64,000 nt of DNA, taken from positions 248,001 to 312,000 of the forward strand of contig LXWE01000002.1 of the NCBI GenBank assembly GCA_001660395.1, read 5' to 3'. Each line of letters begins with the position of its first letter. The first letter of the stretch is position 1. The position numbers were made by a program, and so were the translations under genes. Origin of the DNA: Alteromonadaceae bacterium XY-R5 (lineage in GTDB: Bacteria; Pseudomonadota; Gammaproteobacteria; Enterobacterales; Alteromonadaceae). This document shows positions 55,637 through 64,000 of this stretch, piece by piece. The notes beneath the pieces are model-generated. The model searched no databases, had not been told where the DNA came from, and worked only from the letters and a program-made list of their open reading frames with translations.

Positions 55637-56194
55637 GTGAATTGTACAAGTTGTAAGGCTGGCGTATTAACTGCCGGATTTATTGATGGCCAGTTTAAAG
55701 CCCATACCTGCACTAAGTGCGGCGGTATCTGGATCCTGGTTGAAGACTTTGTGGCCTGGAAAGATAAAAATCCGGATTTCCATTTTCCAACAGATACGCA
55801 ATGGTCAGAAGACGAGGCGGCGGATTCTACCAAAGCACTACTTTGCCCCATGACGGGTGTCATTATGAGAAAGTGCAAAGTAACAGCGAAAACCAGTCAC
55901 CGTATAGATTACAGCCATGCTGTAGGTGGCATTTGGCTGGATAAAGGTGAATGGCAGTTACTCAAAGCGGAAGGCGTTGCCGGCGTGTTGAATAACGTGG
56001 TAACTCAACAGTGGCAAAACAACCTTCGCTCACAAAGCGCCAGTCACAATTTTGCTGAAATCTACGAAGCAAAATTCGGCGGTGAGACGTATGCAAAAAT
56101 AAAAGAGATACGTGCCTGGTTAGACAGTCAGCCGAATAAGGCGGATTTACGCGCGTACTTGTTTGCTGAAAACCCATACTCAGCAACGTTGTAA
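55637..56194 (+). CDS. TFIIB-type zinc-finger protein
   Basis: A 185-residue protein with an N-terminal zinc finger (MNCTSCKAG ... HTCTKCGGIWI) of the zf-TFIIB class. A second copy (LLCPMTGVIMRKC ... YSHAVGGIWLDKGEW) has lost part of the cysteine set. The C-terminal 80 residues are helical. GTG start after AAGGAG. Role unknown. Confidence 0.78.
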   Translation: MNCTSCKAGVLTAGFIDGQFKAHTCTKCGGIWILVEDFVAWKDKNPDFHFPTDTQWSEDEAADSTKALLCPMTGVIMRKCKVTAKTSHRIDYSHAVGGIWLDKGEWQLLKAEGVAGVLNNVVTQQWQNNLRSQSASHNFAEIYEAKFGGETYAKIKEIRAWLDSQPNKADLRAYLFAENPYSATL

Positions 56195-56367
56195 TAGGTA
56201 AATACGCGCGGATGACATCGGTTATTTACATTGTGTTATTCGCGTGCTTTTGAACAATAAAGGCAAATAGTGCGAGCAAGGATGTTACGCCCGGGCAAAC
56301 AGTCGGGACGGCGAGCACTCAGCGTCTTACGGTTGAAAATACAGCAACGAAAAATGCAGGAAGGATG

Positions 56368-56955
56368 ATGGGCAAGGGACGATTAGAGGCATTCAGTGAT
56401 GGTGTTTTGGCGATCATCATCACCATCATGGTGTTGGAACTTAAAGTGCCGCACGGTGCCGATTGGCAGGCGCTTGCACCTTTGTTTCCCAGTTTCTTAA
56501 GTTACATACTGAGTTTTATTTATGTCGGTATTTACTGGAACAATCACCATCATATGTTGCATGCCGCAAAAGGCGTATCGGGCTGGGTATTGTGGGCCAA
56601 CCTGAACCTGTTGTTCTGGCTGTCACTGTTGCCTTTTACCACGGGCTGGATGGGCGAGAACCATTTTGAGTCCTTACCGTCTGCGGCGTATGGTTTCGTG
56701 CTATTAATGGCCGCCATATCCTACTCTTTGTTACAGCGCGCGATTATTGCTGCCGATGGCGATTACTCGTTATTGCAGCAAGCCATTGGCCGAGACTGGA
56801 AAGGCAAGCTTTCAATGCTGTTTTACGTAGTCGCGATGGTTGCCGCATTCTGGGCGCACTGGTTATCCCAGTTACTGTATGTTGCCCTGGCCTGCTATTG
56901 GCTGGTGCCTGATCAGCGTATTGCCAGTTTGCTAAAACAAAAGGATGCACTTTGA
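56368..56955 (+). CDS. TMEM175/DUF1211 family membrane protein
   Basis: A 195-residue protein with about six helices. The conserved RLEAFSDGVLAIIITIMVLE near the N-terminus carries the FSD motif of bacterial TMEM175 potassium channels, and IYWNNHHHMLHAA is typical. ATG 56368 is chosen over ATG 56365 for spacing from AGGAAGG. It is likely a homomeric potassium-selective channel. Confidence 0.87.
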   Translation: MGKGRLEAFSDGVLAIIITIMVLELKVPHGADWQALAPLFPSFLSYILSFIYVGIYWNNHHHMLHAAKGVSGWVLWANLNLLFWLSLLPFTTGWMGENHFESLPSAAYGFVLLMAAISYSLLQRAIIAADGDYSLLQQAIGRDWKGKLSMLFYVVAMVAAFWAHWLSQLLYVALACYWLVPDQRIASLLKQKDAL

Positions 56956-57196
56956 CTGACGCCTTTGCTTTCAGATATTTCAGGGATAATCGCGGCGCAA
57001 TTGCGCGTAGTTACAATGGTTGCAGCTTTTGCTGCCAGTTGTGAAGGGCGGCGGCCAACAGAAGTCTGAAACGTTTACACCAGGGCGGTAATTAATGGGG
57101 CTTCAGCGCAGCAACGGTGGATTTTTTAAATCTATAGGCTATTGTTTTTACAGCATAAGTGCTTAAACGCCTTCACTACATACTAAGGAAAGTGTT

Positions 57197-57496
57197 ATGT
57201 CTCAACCTGTTATTAAGTCCTCTAATGCCACCGTACAACACGGCGTAGCCCGTGCCGATGGAACGCTGGTGCTCACCCAGGATTCGGTGCAATTTACCCC
57301 CTTTAATCAGGCCTTCGGTCTTGGGCCTTATACGCTGATGCGCAGCAGCATTTCTGAGGTGGATAACACCAGGGCCAAAGGTGCGGGGATCCTGCCGCTA
57401 TCCAGCGACGCAATCAAAATTACCCTCAACAGTGGCCAGGCCTACGAATTTATTCTGGCAAACCCAGCGCAGTGGCTGGATGCGCTCAAGCATTGA
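57197..57496 (+). CDS. Small GRAM/PH-like protein
   Basis: A 99-residue protein resembling a GRAM-type fold: ARADGTLVLTQDSVQFTPFN, ILPLSSDAIKITLNSGQAYE and FILANPAQWLDAL. AAGGAAAG precedes the ATG. The role is unknown, with moderate certainty on the fold. Confidence 0.65.
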   Translation: MSQPVIKSSNATVQHGVARADGTLVLTQDSVQFTPFNQAFGLGPYTLMRSSISEVDNTRAKGAGILPLSSDAIKITLNSGQAYEFILANPAQWLDALKH

Positions 57497-57542
57497 GCTC
57501 AGCGTGAGGTGGGTATAATCGCGTTGTTAGTTTTGCCTGGGC

Positions 57543-57591
57543 ATTCCTCATCCTGGACGCATTTTTCAGCGGGCTTGTACGGATGAGGAAT
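57543..57591. repeat. Inverted repeat between converging genes
   Basis: ATTCCTCATCC and its exact complement separated by 27 bases. A possible weak terminator or RNA-stabilising hairpin. Confidence 0.35.
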
Positions 57592-57649
57592 TAGGCTTGT
57601 TGTCTTCAGAGATGAATCGGTTTAAGTGAGTAAGCGTTAACGTTAGGTG

Positions 57650-59176
57650 CTAAAGTGCGTCGATGGATAAGTCCTGATAAGCCGCCAGCGCCTTCTTATG
57701 GCGTTTTGGCAGCCGCCCATATTTTGCTTTGTACAACGTCAAAATGGCAAAGAAAGTAAAGCCGCCTCTGATGTTTCCGGCGTCATCCTCAAGTATCCAG
57801 TCCTGAACTTCATCAATAGATACCTTACGTCGACCCGCTAAGCCTTTCATTCCTGCTTGCTCAACGGACACCAGTAGCTGGTTATCCTGTTGATGATGGA
57901 CCACTGCCCAAAAGTGAAGGATGTCGTTTTCAACGGGAATGGGGATATATACAAAGGCTTCATCTTTTCCTTCACGTATACCTGCTAACAGTTGATCAAT
58001 ACGTGTTTGGGCTGTGGCAATTGCATGCTTCCAGCTCGGATCCTGAACGTCTATCTTAACGGTATCCCACTCCGGCATTCGGATATAGCGCTTGTAAATC
58101 CAGTGGCCTAGTAAATAAAGCGCAACAAGCAGCAGGCCAGCATATTCGAGCGGGAGCTTTATCTGTTTCATCAATAAGCGTGAATACGCAACCAGCAGTT
58201 CGGGTTTCCAATCACCATGACTGATTAATGCTGCCAGCTCTCTACGGGCTTCCTGCAGTTGAAATGGACCACCAATCTTGATTAGGGCGTTAACTTTGGC
58301 GATGCGATCCTCGTAGGAGAGGGCAACTTGCCGGGGGACAAAGTGTGCCGCCTGATAAACTTCGGCAAGATTATTTGCGCGCTTAATCACCGATATCAAT
58401 TCGGCGGACTCCGCACCTACAGCTTCAGTATACCCCTCTAAAATACTGGCCGATGCATGGTATGGAGAATCCTCTGACAAGGGCTCGAAATTGATATTTG
58501 CCACATGTAGGCCTTCCGTTTCGATAATAGTGATTAACAGCTTTACATCCTCTAACGCAACCCCTTCGGTAACGCGCAGGGCGATATCGCGATTCTTTGG
58601 GTTACTCAGAGGTTTGAAGGCTATTTTCATCTGGCCATCAGCAATACCGAAATAATGCAGAGCTTTTATGACAGAGGCGGATTTTGGTAAGGCTTCGTTG
58701 ATCAGCACATGTGCTAAATATGTGAAGGTCTGATCTTGTGGCTGGTGCAATACACCCTGGTATTTCTCGGCGAAAGCAGGCCAGTGAATCGTATACGCAA
58801 ATAAGGCATGTTTGCTCACGTTGCGGGAATAGGCTTGTATGTCTAAACGATCAGATTGAAACGCACGGCTATGGAACACCATAGGTCGTAACACTTCAAT
58901 GACGACAGTGTTTTCACCTTTGCTCATGGCATAAGGTTTGAAGCCGGTGCCCTGAACATTGTCGTTGGTAAGGGCTACAACACCATATGAGGTGGCGTTA
59001 CCCAGGCTTCCATCGTATTGCAGGGTGAGCTCCAGTCGGGCGTGAGAGTAGTGCATTTCTAATGTTTTAGCAGAGGTAACCTGCACGGCGTTCTCTGCTT
59101 TGGCAACGAAAGGAGTGCAAATCACTAGCATCGGCAGCGACAAAATCAGTCCTTTGATCTTGCATAAAAGCGTCAT
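57650..59176 (-). CDS. Exported membrane protein with a C-terminal DUF2314-like domain
   Basis: A 508-residue protein: signal peptide (LILSLPMLVICTPFVAKAE), an N-terminal region of about 330 residues not recognised, one membrane helix (YAGLLLVALYLLGHWIY), then a cytoplasmic domain of about 140 residues resembling DUF2314 (WKHAIATAQTRIDQLLAGI, HFWAVVHHQQDN, DWILEDDAGNIRGGFTFFAI). It follows the TPR gene by 13 bases and is probably co-transcribed. Function unknown. Confidence 0.72.
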   Translation of the reverse strand: MTLLCKIKGLILSLPMLVICTPFVAKAENAVQVTSAKTLEMHYSHARLELTLQYDGSLGNATSYGVVALTNDNVQGTGFKPYAMSKGENTVVIEVLRPMVFHSRAFQSDRLDIQAYSRNVSKHALFAYTIHWPAFAEKYQGVLHQPQDQTFTYLAHVLINEALPKSASVIKALHYFGIADGQMKIAFKPLSNPKNRDIALRVTEGVALEDVKLLITIIETEGLHVANINFEPLSEDSPYHASASILEGYTEAVGAESAELISVIKRANNLAEVYQAAHFVPRQVALSYEDRIAKVNALIKIGGPFQLQEARRELAALISHGDWKPELLVAYSRLLMKQIKLPLEYAGLLLVALYLLGHWIYKRYIRMPEWDTVKIDVQDPSWKHAIATAQTRIDQLLAGIREGKDEAFVYIPIPVENDILHFWAVVHHQQDNQLLVSVEQAGMKGLAGRRKVSIDEVQDWILEDDAGNIRGGFTFFAILTLYKAKYGRLPKRHKKALAAYQDLSIDAL

Positions 59177-59189
59177 TGTTGCGGCCTGC

Positions 59190-60173
59190 CTATATTGAGG
59201 GGATATAGCGCATTAAGCGGTCTGCGCAAATCTGGGTTGGCTGATATTGCTGAGTCTTTGCAATGATTGCACGGCTATCAGGAACGATTTGTAAGGCTAA
59301 ATCCAGATACTGTTTTGACGCGGGGTTATCGCTGTTTAATGCCCATTTGGTGCAATATGCGCTCGCCAGTATTTGACGGGCATGCCCATAATCCATCATC
59401 GACAGGGCCTTTTTCGCCCTGCTAATAGCGTTGTCTACGTGGCCAAACTGGTAAAGGGATGCTGCGGCATAATTTCCCCATGCCCAGGCTGAGTCCGGTT
59501 CGAGAATCAGAGTTTGCTCGTAATAGTGTGTGGATTTTTCGACATCGTTATTGCGGGCATAAAGACGAGCCAGGCTTCTCACTGCCGATATTTTCGCTTT
59601 TGTTGCGTCCTGATCGTTGTCTGAAGTTATATCGGCCATGCGGGTGAAATGGGGAATGGCCAGCGGATCATTGTGCGTTTTTACATAATAATTGGCCAGA
59701 TTCACTTCAAACCACGGGGAGTTGGGACCGAGTTCCTGCGCTTTTGCCAGCGCATCTTTTGCCTCGTTTAAGCGATCTTGTTCTGTATAAAGGTGGCCCA
59801 ACATAACGTAGGCATCGGCATAGTCAGGGGCGAGTTGAATGGCGTACATTATCGACGACTCTGACGACGACAGTATGCCCATTTTTTCACTTTGCGGCAC
59901 TTTCGAACTTAACAAATTGAGCAACTTTCCGTACTCGCGGTATGCAGGCGCAAATGTTTCATCTGTTTCGATGATTTGCGAGAGGATGGCGCCTGCTTCG
60001 TCTAAGCGCTGGACCATTCCTTGCCAATTGTTCAATATTCGATGAGCGTGCTGATATTGCTCAAATAACGCTGGATTCTTTGAACGATAATGTTGTTCGG
60101 TTATCGAGTCATGGATACCCGCAAAAGCTGGCATGGTGAGTGTCAGTAAAAGTGTTAGGTAAAAAAGTCTCAT
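59190..60173 (-). CDS. Periplasmic TPR-repeat protein
   Basis: A 327-residue exported protein (signal MRLFYLTLLLTLTMPAFAG) with several tetratricopeptide repeats, e.g. YADAYVMLGHLYTEQDRLNE, VRSLARLYARNNDVEKSTHY and PDSAWAWGNYAAASLYQFGH. It is likely a protein-interaction scaffold, paired with the DUF2314-like membrane protein downstream. Confidence 0.78.
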   Translation of the reverse strand: MRLFYLTLLLTLTMPAFAGIHDSITEQHYRSKNPALFEQYQHAHRILNNWQGMVQRLDEAGAILSQIIETDETFAPAYREYGKLLNLLSSKVPQSEKMGILSSSESSIMYAIQLAPDYADAYVMLGHLYTEQDRLNEAKDALAKAQELGPNSPWFEVNLANYYVKTHNDPLAIPHFTRMADITSDNDQDATKAKISAVRSLARLYARNNDVEKSTHYYEQTLILEPDSAWAWGNYAAASLYQFGHVDNAISRAKKALSMMDYGHARQILASAYCTKWALNSDNPASKQYLDLALQIVPDSRAIIAKTQQYQPTQICADRLMRYIPSI

Positions 60174-60464
60174 TGCCGCCCCTTTTTTGTGAAAATAATT
60201 AACCTTTTCAGGTGCTGATCATCCTAACCAAAAAGATTGGCGGATGGTTATTCAGTCAAGGGGAATGTTATGGGAAATAAAACGGGCGGTGAGAGCGGCA
60301 TGGCTTTGCTATCCACCGTTGTGTGTGGCGCAAAACGCAAGCCTTCAACGGCCCTTGCGCTATATGTCTGCAACGTCATTACACATCAAAAATGCCATTT
60401 TAGGTGTATGATTTTGAGTACGTAAGGCGGGAGCATGTTGTGAAATGAGAGAGGGAGAGTCGAT

Positions 60465-61325
60465 ATGCAATACCCAGAATTGAATCGGGGAGATAAGGGC
60501 GACTCGGTCAAGCAGTTGCAGTCTTTGCTGAATCGGGTAGGGGCGATGTTAACGGCCGATGGTGATTTTGGCGGTGGCAGTGAGCGCGGCGTACGTTATG
60601 CCCAGGATATCGCGCAGCAGCCGGTGACCGGGACAGCCGATGAGGCCCTGTGGCAATGGCTGTTGGCACAGCCCGAGCCGTATTCCAAACTCGCCAGTGA
60701 TGGCATCGCCTTTATTGCGGCAGAAGAGACTGGTGGCCTGGGCTATTACGACAAAATCACTCAGTGGCCTCATTATCCGGGACAGGCCAGCGGCATTACC
60801 ATTGGGGTTGGTTACGATTTACGTTTTAACACAGACGCTGATTTCCTCGCCACCTGGGGGCAACATTTGGATACAGACACAATCAAAAGTCTGCAACAGG
60901 ATATCGGTCAAAAAGGCACCGCAAAGCGTGCCAATGAATTAAAACAACAGGGTATCTTGGTGCCGTTCAAAGCCGCCTGGCCGGTATTTGTGCACAAGAC
61001 CCTGCCGCGTTTTTACGAACTGACGTTGGGGATCTATCCATCATTAGAAACCCTGCCTGATTTGTGTCGTTCGGTGCTAGTCAGCCTGGTATTTAACCGC
61101 GGCAGTAGTCTGGATGGCCCTAGCCGTAAAGAAATGCGGGCCATTCGCGATATTCTTGCCTCGGCGGCCTCGAGTGATTTGAATAAACCCAAACGTAAAA
61201 TGTTGCTCACCGATGTGGAAGATGAACTGGTGGCAATGCAGCGATTGTGGGGGGCGGGTTCTGGGTTAGCAAAACGTCGTCAGGCTGAGGCGAATTTATG
61301 GCGACAGGGTTTACATGCCTGGTAA
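60465..61325 (+). CDS. Peptidoglycan-binding plus lysozyme-like protein
   Basis: A 286-residue protein with no signal peptide. Residues 4-65 form a peptidoglycan-binding domain (LNRGDKGDSVKQLQSLLNRV, DGDFGGGSERGVRYAQ). The rest resembles the T4-lysozyme/pesticin fold: catalytic Glu in AAEETGGLGYYDK (residue 87 or 88), Thr112 in ITIGVGYDL and the helical FNRGSSLDGPSRKEM, AKRRQAEANLW. It is not in a prophage. It could be a domesticated endolysin or a secreted-system effector; no immunity gene was recognised beside it. Confidence 0.75.
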   Translation: MQYPELNRGDKGDSVKQLQSLLNRVGAMLTADGDFGGGSERGVRYAQDIAQQPVTGTADEALWQWLLAQPEPYSKLASDGIAFIAAEETGGLGYYDKITQWPHYPGQASGITIGVGYDLRFNTDADFLATWGQHLDTDTIKSLQQDIGQKGTAKRANELKQQGILVPFKAAWPVFVHKTLPRFYELTLGIYPSLETLPDLCRSVLVSLVFNRGSSLDGPSRKEMRAIRDILASAASSDLNKPKRKMLLTDVEDELVAMQRLWGAGSGLAKRRQAEANLWRQGLHAW

Positions 61326-61440
61326 GTGTTCCTCCTCGTCAAGATGGCATACAATAACGCCTTTGAGCCTGCGGTTAGGCAGGGTAAATCTTTTCTATCA
61401 GAAGGCACAGTTGAGTGGCCTTCATTAAGGGCAGTAACTA

Positions 61441-62193
61441 ATGAGTGAAGATGCAGCAAAACGTCTCAATAAATACATCAGCGATACCGGGCTGTGTTCC
61501 AGACGAGAGGCGGATAAGCTCATCGAGCAAAACAGGGTCACCATCAATGATAAATTGCCTGAACTGGGCACGAAGGTGAATCCTGGTGACAAGGTAAAAG
61601 TTGACGGTAAGCTTATCGGTGCGGTGGCGGAAGATAAGTCTGACCGTGTGTATCTGGTGTATAACAAACCTATCGGTATCACCTGTACTACAGAGCGTCA
61701 TGTAAAAGGCAATATTGTCGATGCTGTTGGTCACAAAGAGCGGATTTTTCCCATTGGCCGTTTGGATAAGCCATCGGAAGGCCTGATTCTGTTGACCAGT
61801 GATGGCGATATCGTGAATAAGATTCTGCGAGCTGAAAACGCCCACGAAAAAGAATATATCGTTAATGTGAATCAGCCTATCAGTGACCGCTTCATTCAGA
61901 AAATGTCGAAAGGGGTGCCGATTCTGGGCACGGTCACTAAGCCCTGCAAAGTAAAGGCGCGTAGCAAACACCAGTTCAGCATTATTCTCACTCAGGGCTT
62001 AAATCGCCAAATTCGCCGTATGTGTGAGTTTTTAGGCTACGAAGTGACCAAGCTAAAACGTATCCGCATCATGCATTTTGAGCTGGGTTCATTAAAGCCG
62101 GGCCAGTGGCGCAATGTCACTGAGCAAGAGTTGAAACAGCTGAATCAGGCGTTGGTATCTTCAAGTAAAACTGCCGGTAGCAGTGACGCATAA
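61441..62193 (+). CDS. rluF: 23S rRNA pseudouridine 2604 synthase
   Basis: Isomerises U2604 of 23S rRNA. It is 250 residues: an S4 RNA-binding domain (KRLNKYISDTGLCSRREADK) and an RsuA-type catalytic domain with the active-site Asp in FPIGRLDKPSEGLILLT. GVPILGTVTKPCKV and GLNRQIRRMCEFLGYEV match RluF more than RluB or RluE. There is no strong ribosome-binding site. It is followed by a weak hairpin. Confidence 0.92.
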   Translation: MSEDAAKRLNKYISDTGLCSRREADKLIEQNRVTINDKLPELGTKVNPGDKVKVDGKLIGAVAEDKSDRVYLVYNKPIGITCTTERHVKGNIVDAVGHKERIFPIGRLDKPSEGLILLTSDGDIVNKILRAENAHEKEYIVNVNQPISDRFIQKMSKGVPILGTVTKPCKVKARSKHQFSIILTQGLNRQIRRMCEFLGYEVTKLKRIRIMHFELGSLKPGQWRNVTEQELKQLNQALVSSSKTAGSSDA

Positions 62194-62200
62194 ATAAAAG

Positions 62201-62219
62201 GCCATCTTACGCAGATGGC
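62201..62219 (+). terminator. Weak hairpin after rluF
   Basis: GCCATCT-TACGC-AGATGGC, seven-bp stem, with only TT after it. It may terminate rluF. Confidence 0.45.
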
Positions 62220-62433
62220 TTAATACTCTTAATAAAGGGCAAGTCGCAGATGATCCGGGCTGGCCTTTTTTTGCAGCAACTGCATCTGCTCTTTCATCTT
62301 TGTCGGCGCCTTAGGTACTTCATCTCATTACCATTGATTTATCAACATATGATGCTTAGGTTGATAAATACGTTAATCTTTTCAAATGCCTTAACACTTT
62401 CTTCCTTGCGATAGAGTGCGACAGAGAACAACA

Positions 62434-64000
62434 ATGTTAAAGAAAGTATCAGGCATATATATTTCCATTTGCCTTATTCTGGTGATAGGTACGCTGGCGC
62501 TTTTCGGCTGGTTTACAGACAGCCTCATTTATACTCGCTATGTCATGAATTTGCCTCAGATGCAGGTAAATACAGCTACCTGCTTTTTACTGTTAGGCAT
62601 TGCCAGCCTGGGCATTTATAACGGGCTTACCAGATTGGGGACAGGGCTGGCCGGGCTGAGTTTGCTGATATCCGGGTTAACCGTATTTGAATATCTCACT
62701 GGCTTTTCGTTAGGCATTGATACCTTTTTCTTCACTCCGCTGAATACTGGCGATTTGTTTCCGGGGCGGATGGCGTCAAACACCGCCATTTGTTTTGTCG
62801 CCCTTTCTCTGCATGTAATTATGCGCTACCAATGCGATCAAAAAAGCTCGGTGGTGTGCGTTACTATGCTGTCCTTACTGCTGATCCCCGCATCTTTGGC
62901 CAGCTATTCAGGTATCGGATATATATTTGGGTTGGAGCCTGAACTGGGGAGAGGCTATCTGGCGCGTATGTCGATTCCCACGACCTTGTCATTTTTATTC
63001 TTCTGCGTGATGGCGGTAGGTGAGCTGAAGAAGCAGCAACTCAAAGAGCTCAAACATTCCTTGAGTTATCTGGCGCTGTTGATTGTATTGGTGAGCATAG
63101 TTATCTGGCAGGCCCTGATCCATTATGAAGTGCAGCGCGCCATCAGCTATACCCAAGAGACGCTGCACAACCTGAATTCAGCCTTGTCATTGCAATATGA
63201 AAGTACCAAAACTGCGTTACAGCGTATGACGCGTCGCTGGGAGCTGGCCAATGGTACGGCTAAAGAGTTATGGCAGGAAGATGCGCTCAATTATGTCAAT
63301 GATCAACCCTGGTATCAGGCCCTGGAATGGGCTGACAGCCAAGGCGTTGTGCGCTGGGTGGTGCCTGAGGCTGGCAACGAAAAGGCGATTGATCTGGATT
63401 TGATCAGTGAGCCACATCGCCGCGCATTACTTGAAAACGCACGCTTAACTAAACAGGTCCAGTTATCGTCGCCGATAGAGCTGATGCAGGGAGGACGAGG
63501 CTGGTTAATGGTATTCCCGATTATTCTGAAAAATGGCCAGTTTGATGGTTACATGTTGGGCGTCTTTAAACTGAATACCTTTTTTGATCACGTTATCGAA
63601 CAGGGGTATCGGGAGTATTTTCATGTGTCGGCTTTTTATGATGAGCAGGCGGTTTATGCGTCTGAATCCGACTTCTTGAACTTTAGTGGCAGCATTGAAA
63701 TCCATCAGCCCTGGTTGCCCGGCTACCAAATCCAACTGCGGACGAAGCCGGTGGAATTAGCTAAATTTCGCACGCCTATTCCGCACTTTGCGTTGCTGAT
63801 TGGATTGGCCTTGTCCATTTTAGTGAGCATTGCGTTGTTTTACTGGAACCGCGCCAATGGGCATTTAGCCTCACTTTCTCGCCAGCGTCGACGCCTGTCT
63901 GAAAGTTTGCTCATTCAAAAAGCCTTTATTGAAAATTTAGGCGAAGCCGTAGTGGTGATTGATGAAAAGGGACGGATTAAAGAGTTCACTCCGGCAGCGC
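62434..64000 (+). CDS. Membrane sensor with CHASE-like region and PAS domain, 5' part (3' end outside window)
   Basis: The frame is open from ATG 62434 to the right edge (522 codons). Seven helices at the N-terminus form a MASE-type membrane sensor (first ISICLILVIGTLALFGWF, last LSYLALLIVLVSIVIWQALI). A periplasmic CHASE-like domain of about 200 residues (NDQPWYQALEWADSQGVVRW) and another helix (FALLIGLALSILVSIALFYW) follow. Then a PAS domain begins (IENLGEAVVVIDEKGRIKEF). The output part is missing: it could be a histidine kinase or a GGDEF/EAL protein. Confidence 0.78.
   Translation, partial: MLKKVSGIYISICLILVIGTLALFGWFTDSLIYTRYVMNLPQMQVNTATCFLLLGIASLGIYNGLTRLGTGLAGLSLLISGLTVFEYLTGFSLGIDTFFFTPLNTGDLFPGRMASNTAICFVALSLHVIMRYQCDQKSSVVCVTMLSLLLIPASLASYSGIGYIFGLEPELGRGYLARMSIPTTLSFLFFCVMAVGELKKQQLKELKHSLSYLALLIVLVSIVIWQALIHYEVQRAISYTQETLHNLNSALSLQYESTKTALQRMTRRWELANGTAKELWQEDALNYVNDQPWYQALEWADSQGVVRWVVPEAGNEKAIDLDLISEPHRRALLENARLTKQVQLSSPIELMQGGRGWLMVFPIILKNGQFDGYMLGVFKLNTFFDHVIEQGYREYFHVSAFYDEQAVYASESDFLNFSGSIEIHQPWLPGYQIQLRTKPVELAKFRTPIPHFALLIGLALSILVSIALFYWNRANGHLASLSRQRRRLSESLLIQKAFIENLGEAVVVIDEKGRIKEFTPAA

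Noticed and set aside
60237-60425. A 62-codon ORF before the lysozyme-like gene
   Set aside because: No ribosome-binding site, no recognisable family and unlikely composition.

Overview
The window is a 64-kb stretch of a gammaproteobacterial chromosome. The housekeeping gene orders hemA-prfA-prmC-(regulator)-sirB2-sirB1-kdsA, gcvA-(hydrolase)-ygdD-rlmM, seqA-pgm and yffB-dapE, together with a carbohydrate locus built around a large TonB-dependent receptor, point to the Alteromonadales, most likely Alteromonadaceae. I cannot name the genus. No rRNA, tRNA, CRISPR array, transposase or prophage was seen.

Layout. 1-9.8 kb: haem and translation genes (hemA 3' end, prfA, prmC), a REC-DUF3369-HD-GYP regulator, sirB2, sirB1, kdsA, then a GcvA-type regulator, a small hydrolase, DUF423 and rlmM. 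9.8-13.7 kb (minus strand): MoxR ATPase, DUF58 and transglutaminase, overlapping by 1-4 bases. 13.9-18.8 kb: seqA, pgm, glgP. 19-22.1 kb: a GGDEF/EAL protein, astE, a HIT protein and a YbjQ protein. 22.3-26.8 kb: a LysR regulator with two DNA-binding domains and a TRAP transporter. 26.9-30.2 kb (minus strand): yffB-dapE-M15 peptidase-DUF2897, plus an ACT protein and an EIIA(Glc)-like protein lacking the phosphorylated histidine. 30.2-33.5 kb: a 660-bp gap with DnaA-box-like sites, a patatin, a GntR/FadR regulator and a lipoprotein.

33.8-48.4 kb is a polysaccharide-utilisation locus: GH43, GH115 alpha-glucuronidase, a double SGNH/CE12-like esterase, a sugar isomerase/epimerase-type enzyme, a TonB-dependent receptor, a second GH43, a Tat-exported GH42, L-rhamnose mutarotase and a lipoprotein esterase. 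It should take up and break down an acetylated, glucuronate-decorated plant or algal polysaccharide such as glucuronoxylan, arabinogalactan or rhamnogalacturonan side chains. The exact substrate cannot be read from the sequence. A palindromic extragenic element sits between two copies of the terminator hairpin that follows the receptor gene.

50.7-54.9 kb is the most striking region: eight consecutive, co-oriented gene cassettes, each a small unknown or poorly known gene followed by an attC site, with no integron integrase in the window (a CALIN). The assignment does not rest on general resemblance. The first bases of each cassette are the reverse complement of the R'' end of its own downstream attC, as expected if each was once a closed circle. 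Predicted products are mostly membrane or surface proteins, plus one hexapeptide-repeat acyltransferase.

55-64 kb returns to ordinary chromosome: a DCC-family thiol protein, a TFIIB-type zinc-finger protein, a TMEM175-like channel, a GRAM-like small protein, a TPR/DUF2314 pair, a peptidoglycan-binding plus lysozyme-like protein, rluF, and the start of a large membrane sensor cut by the window edge.
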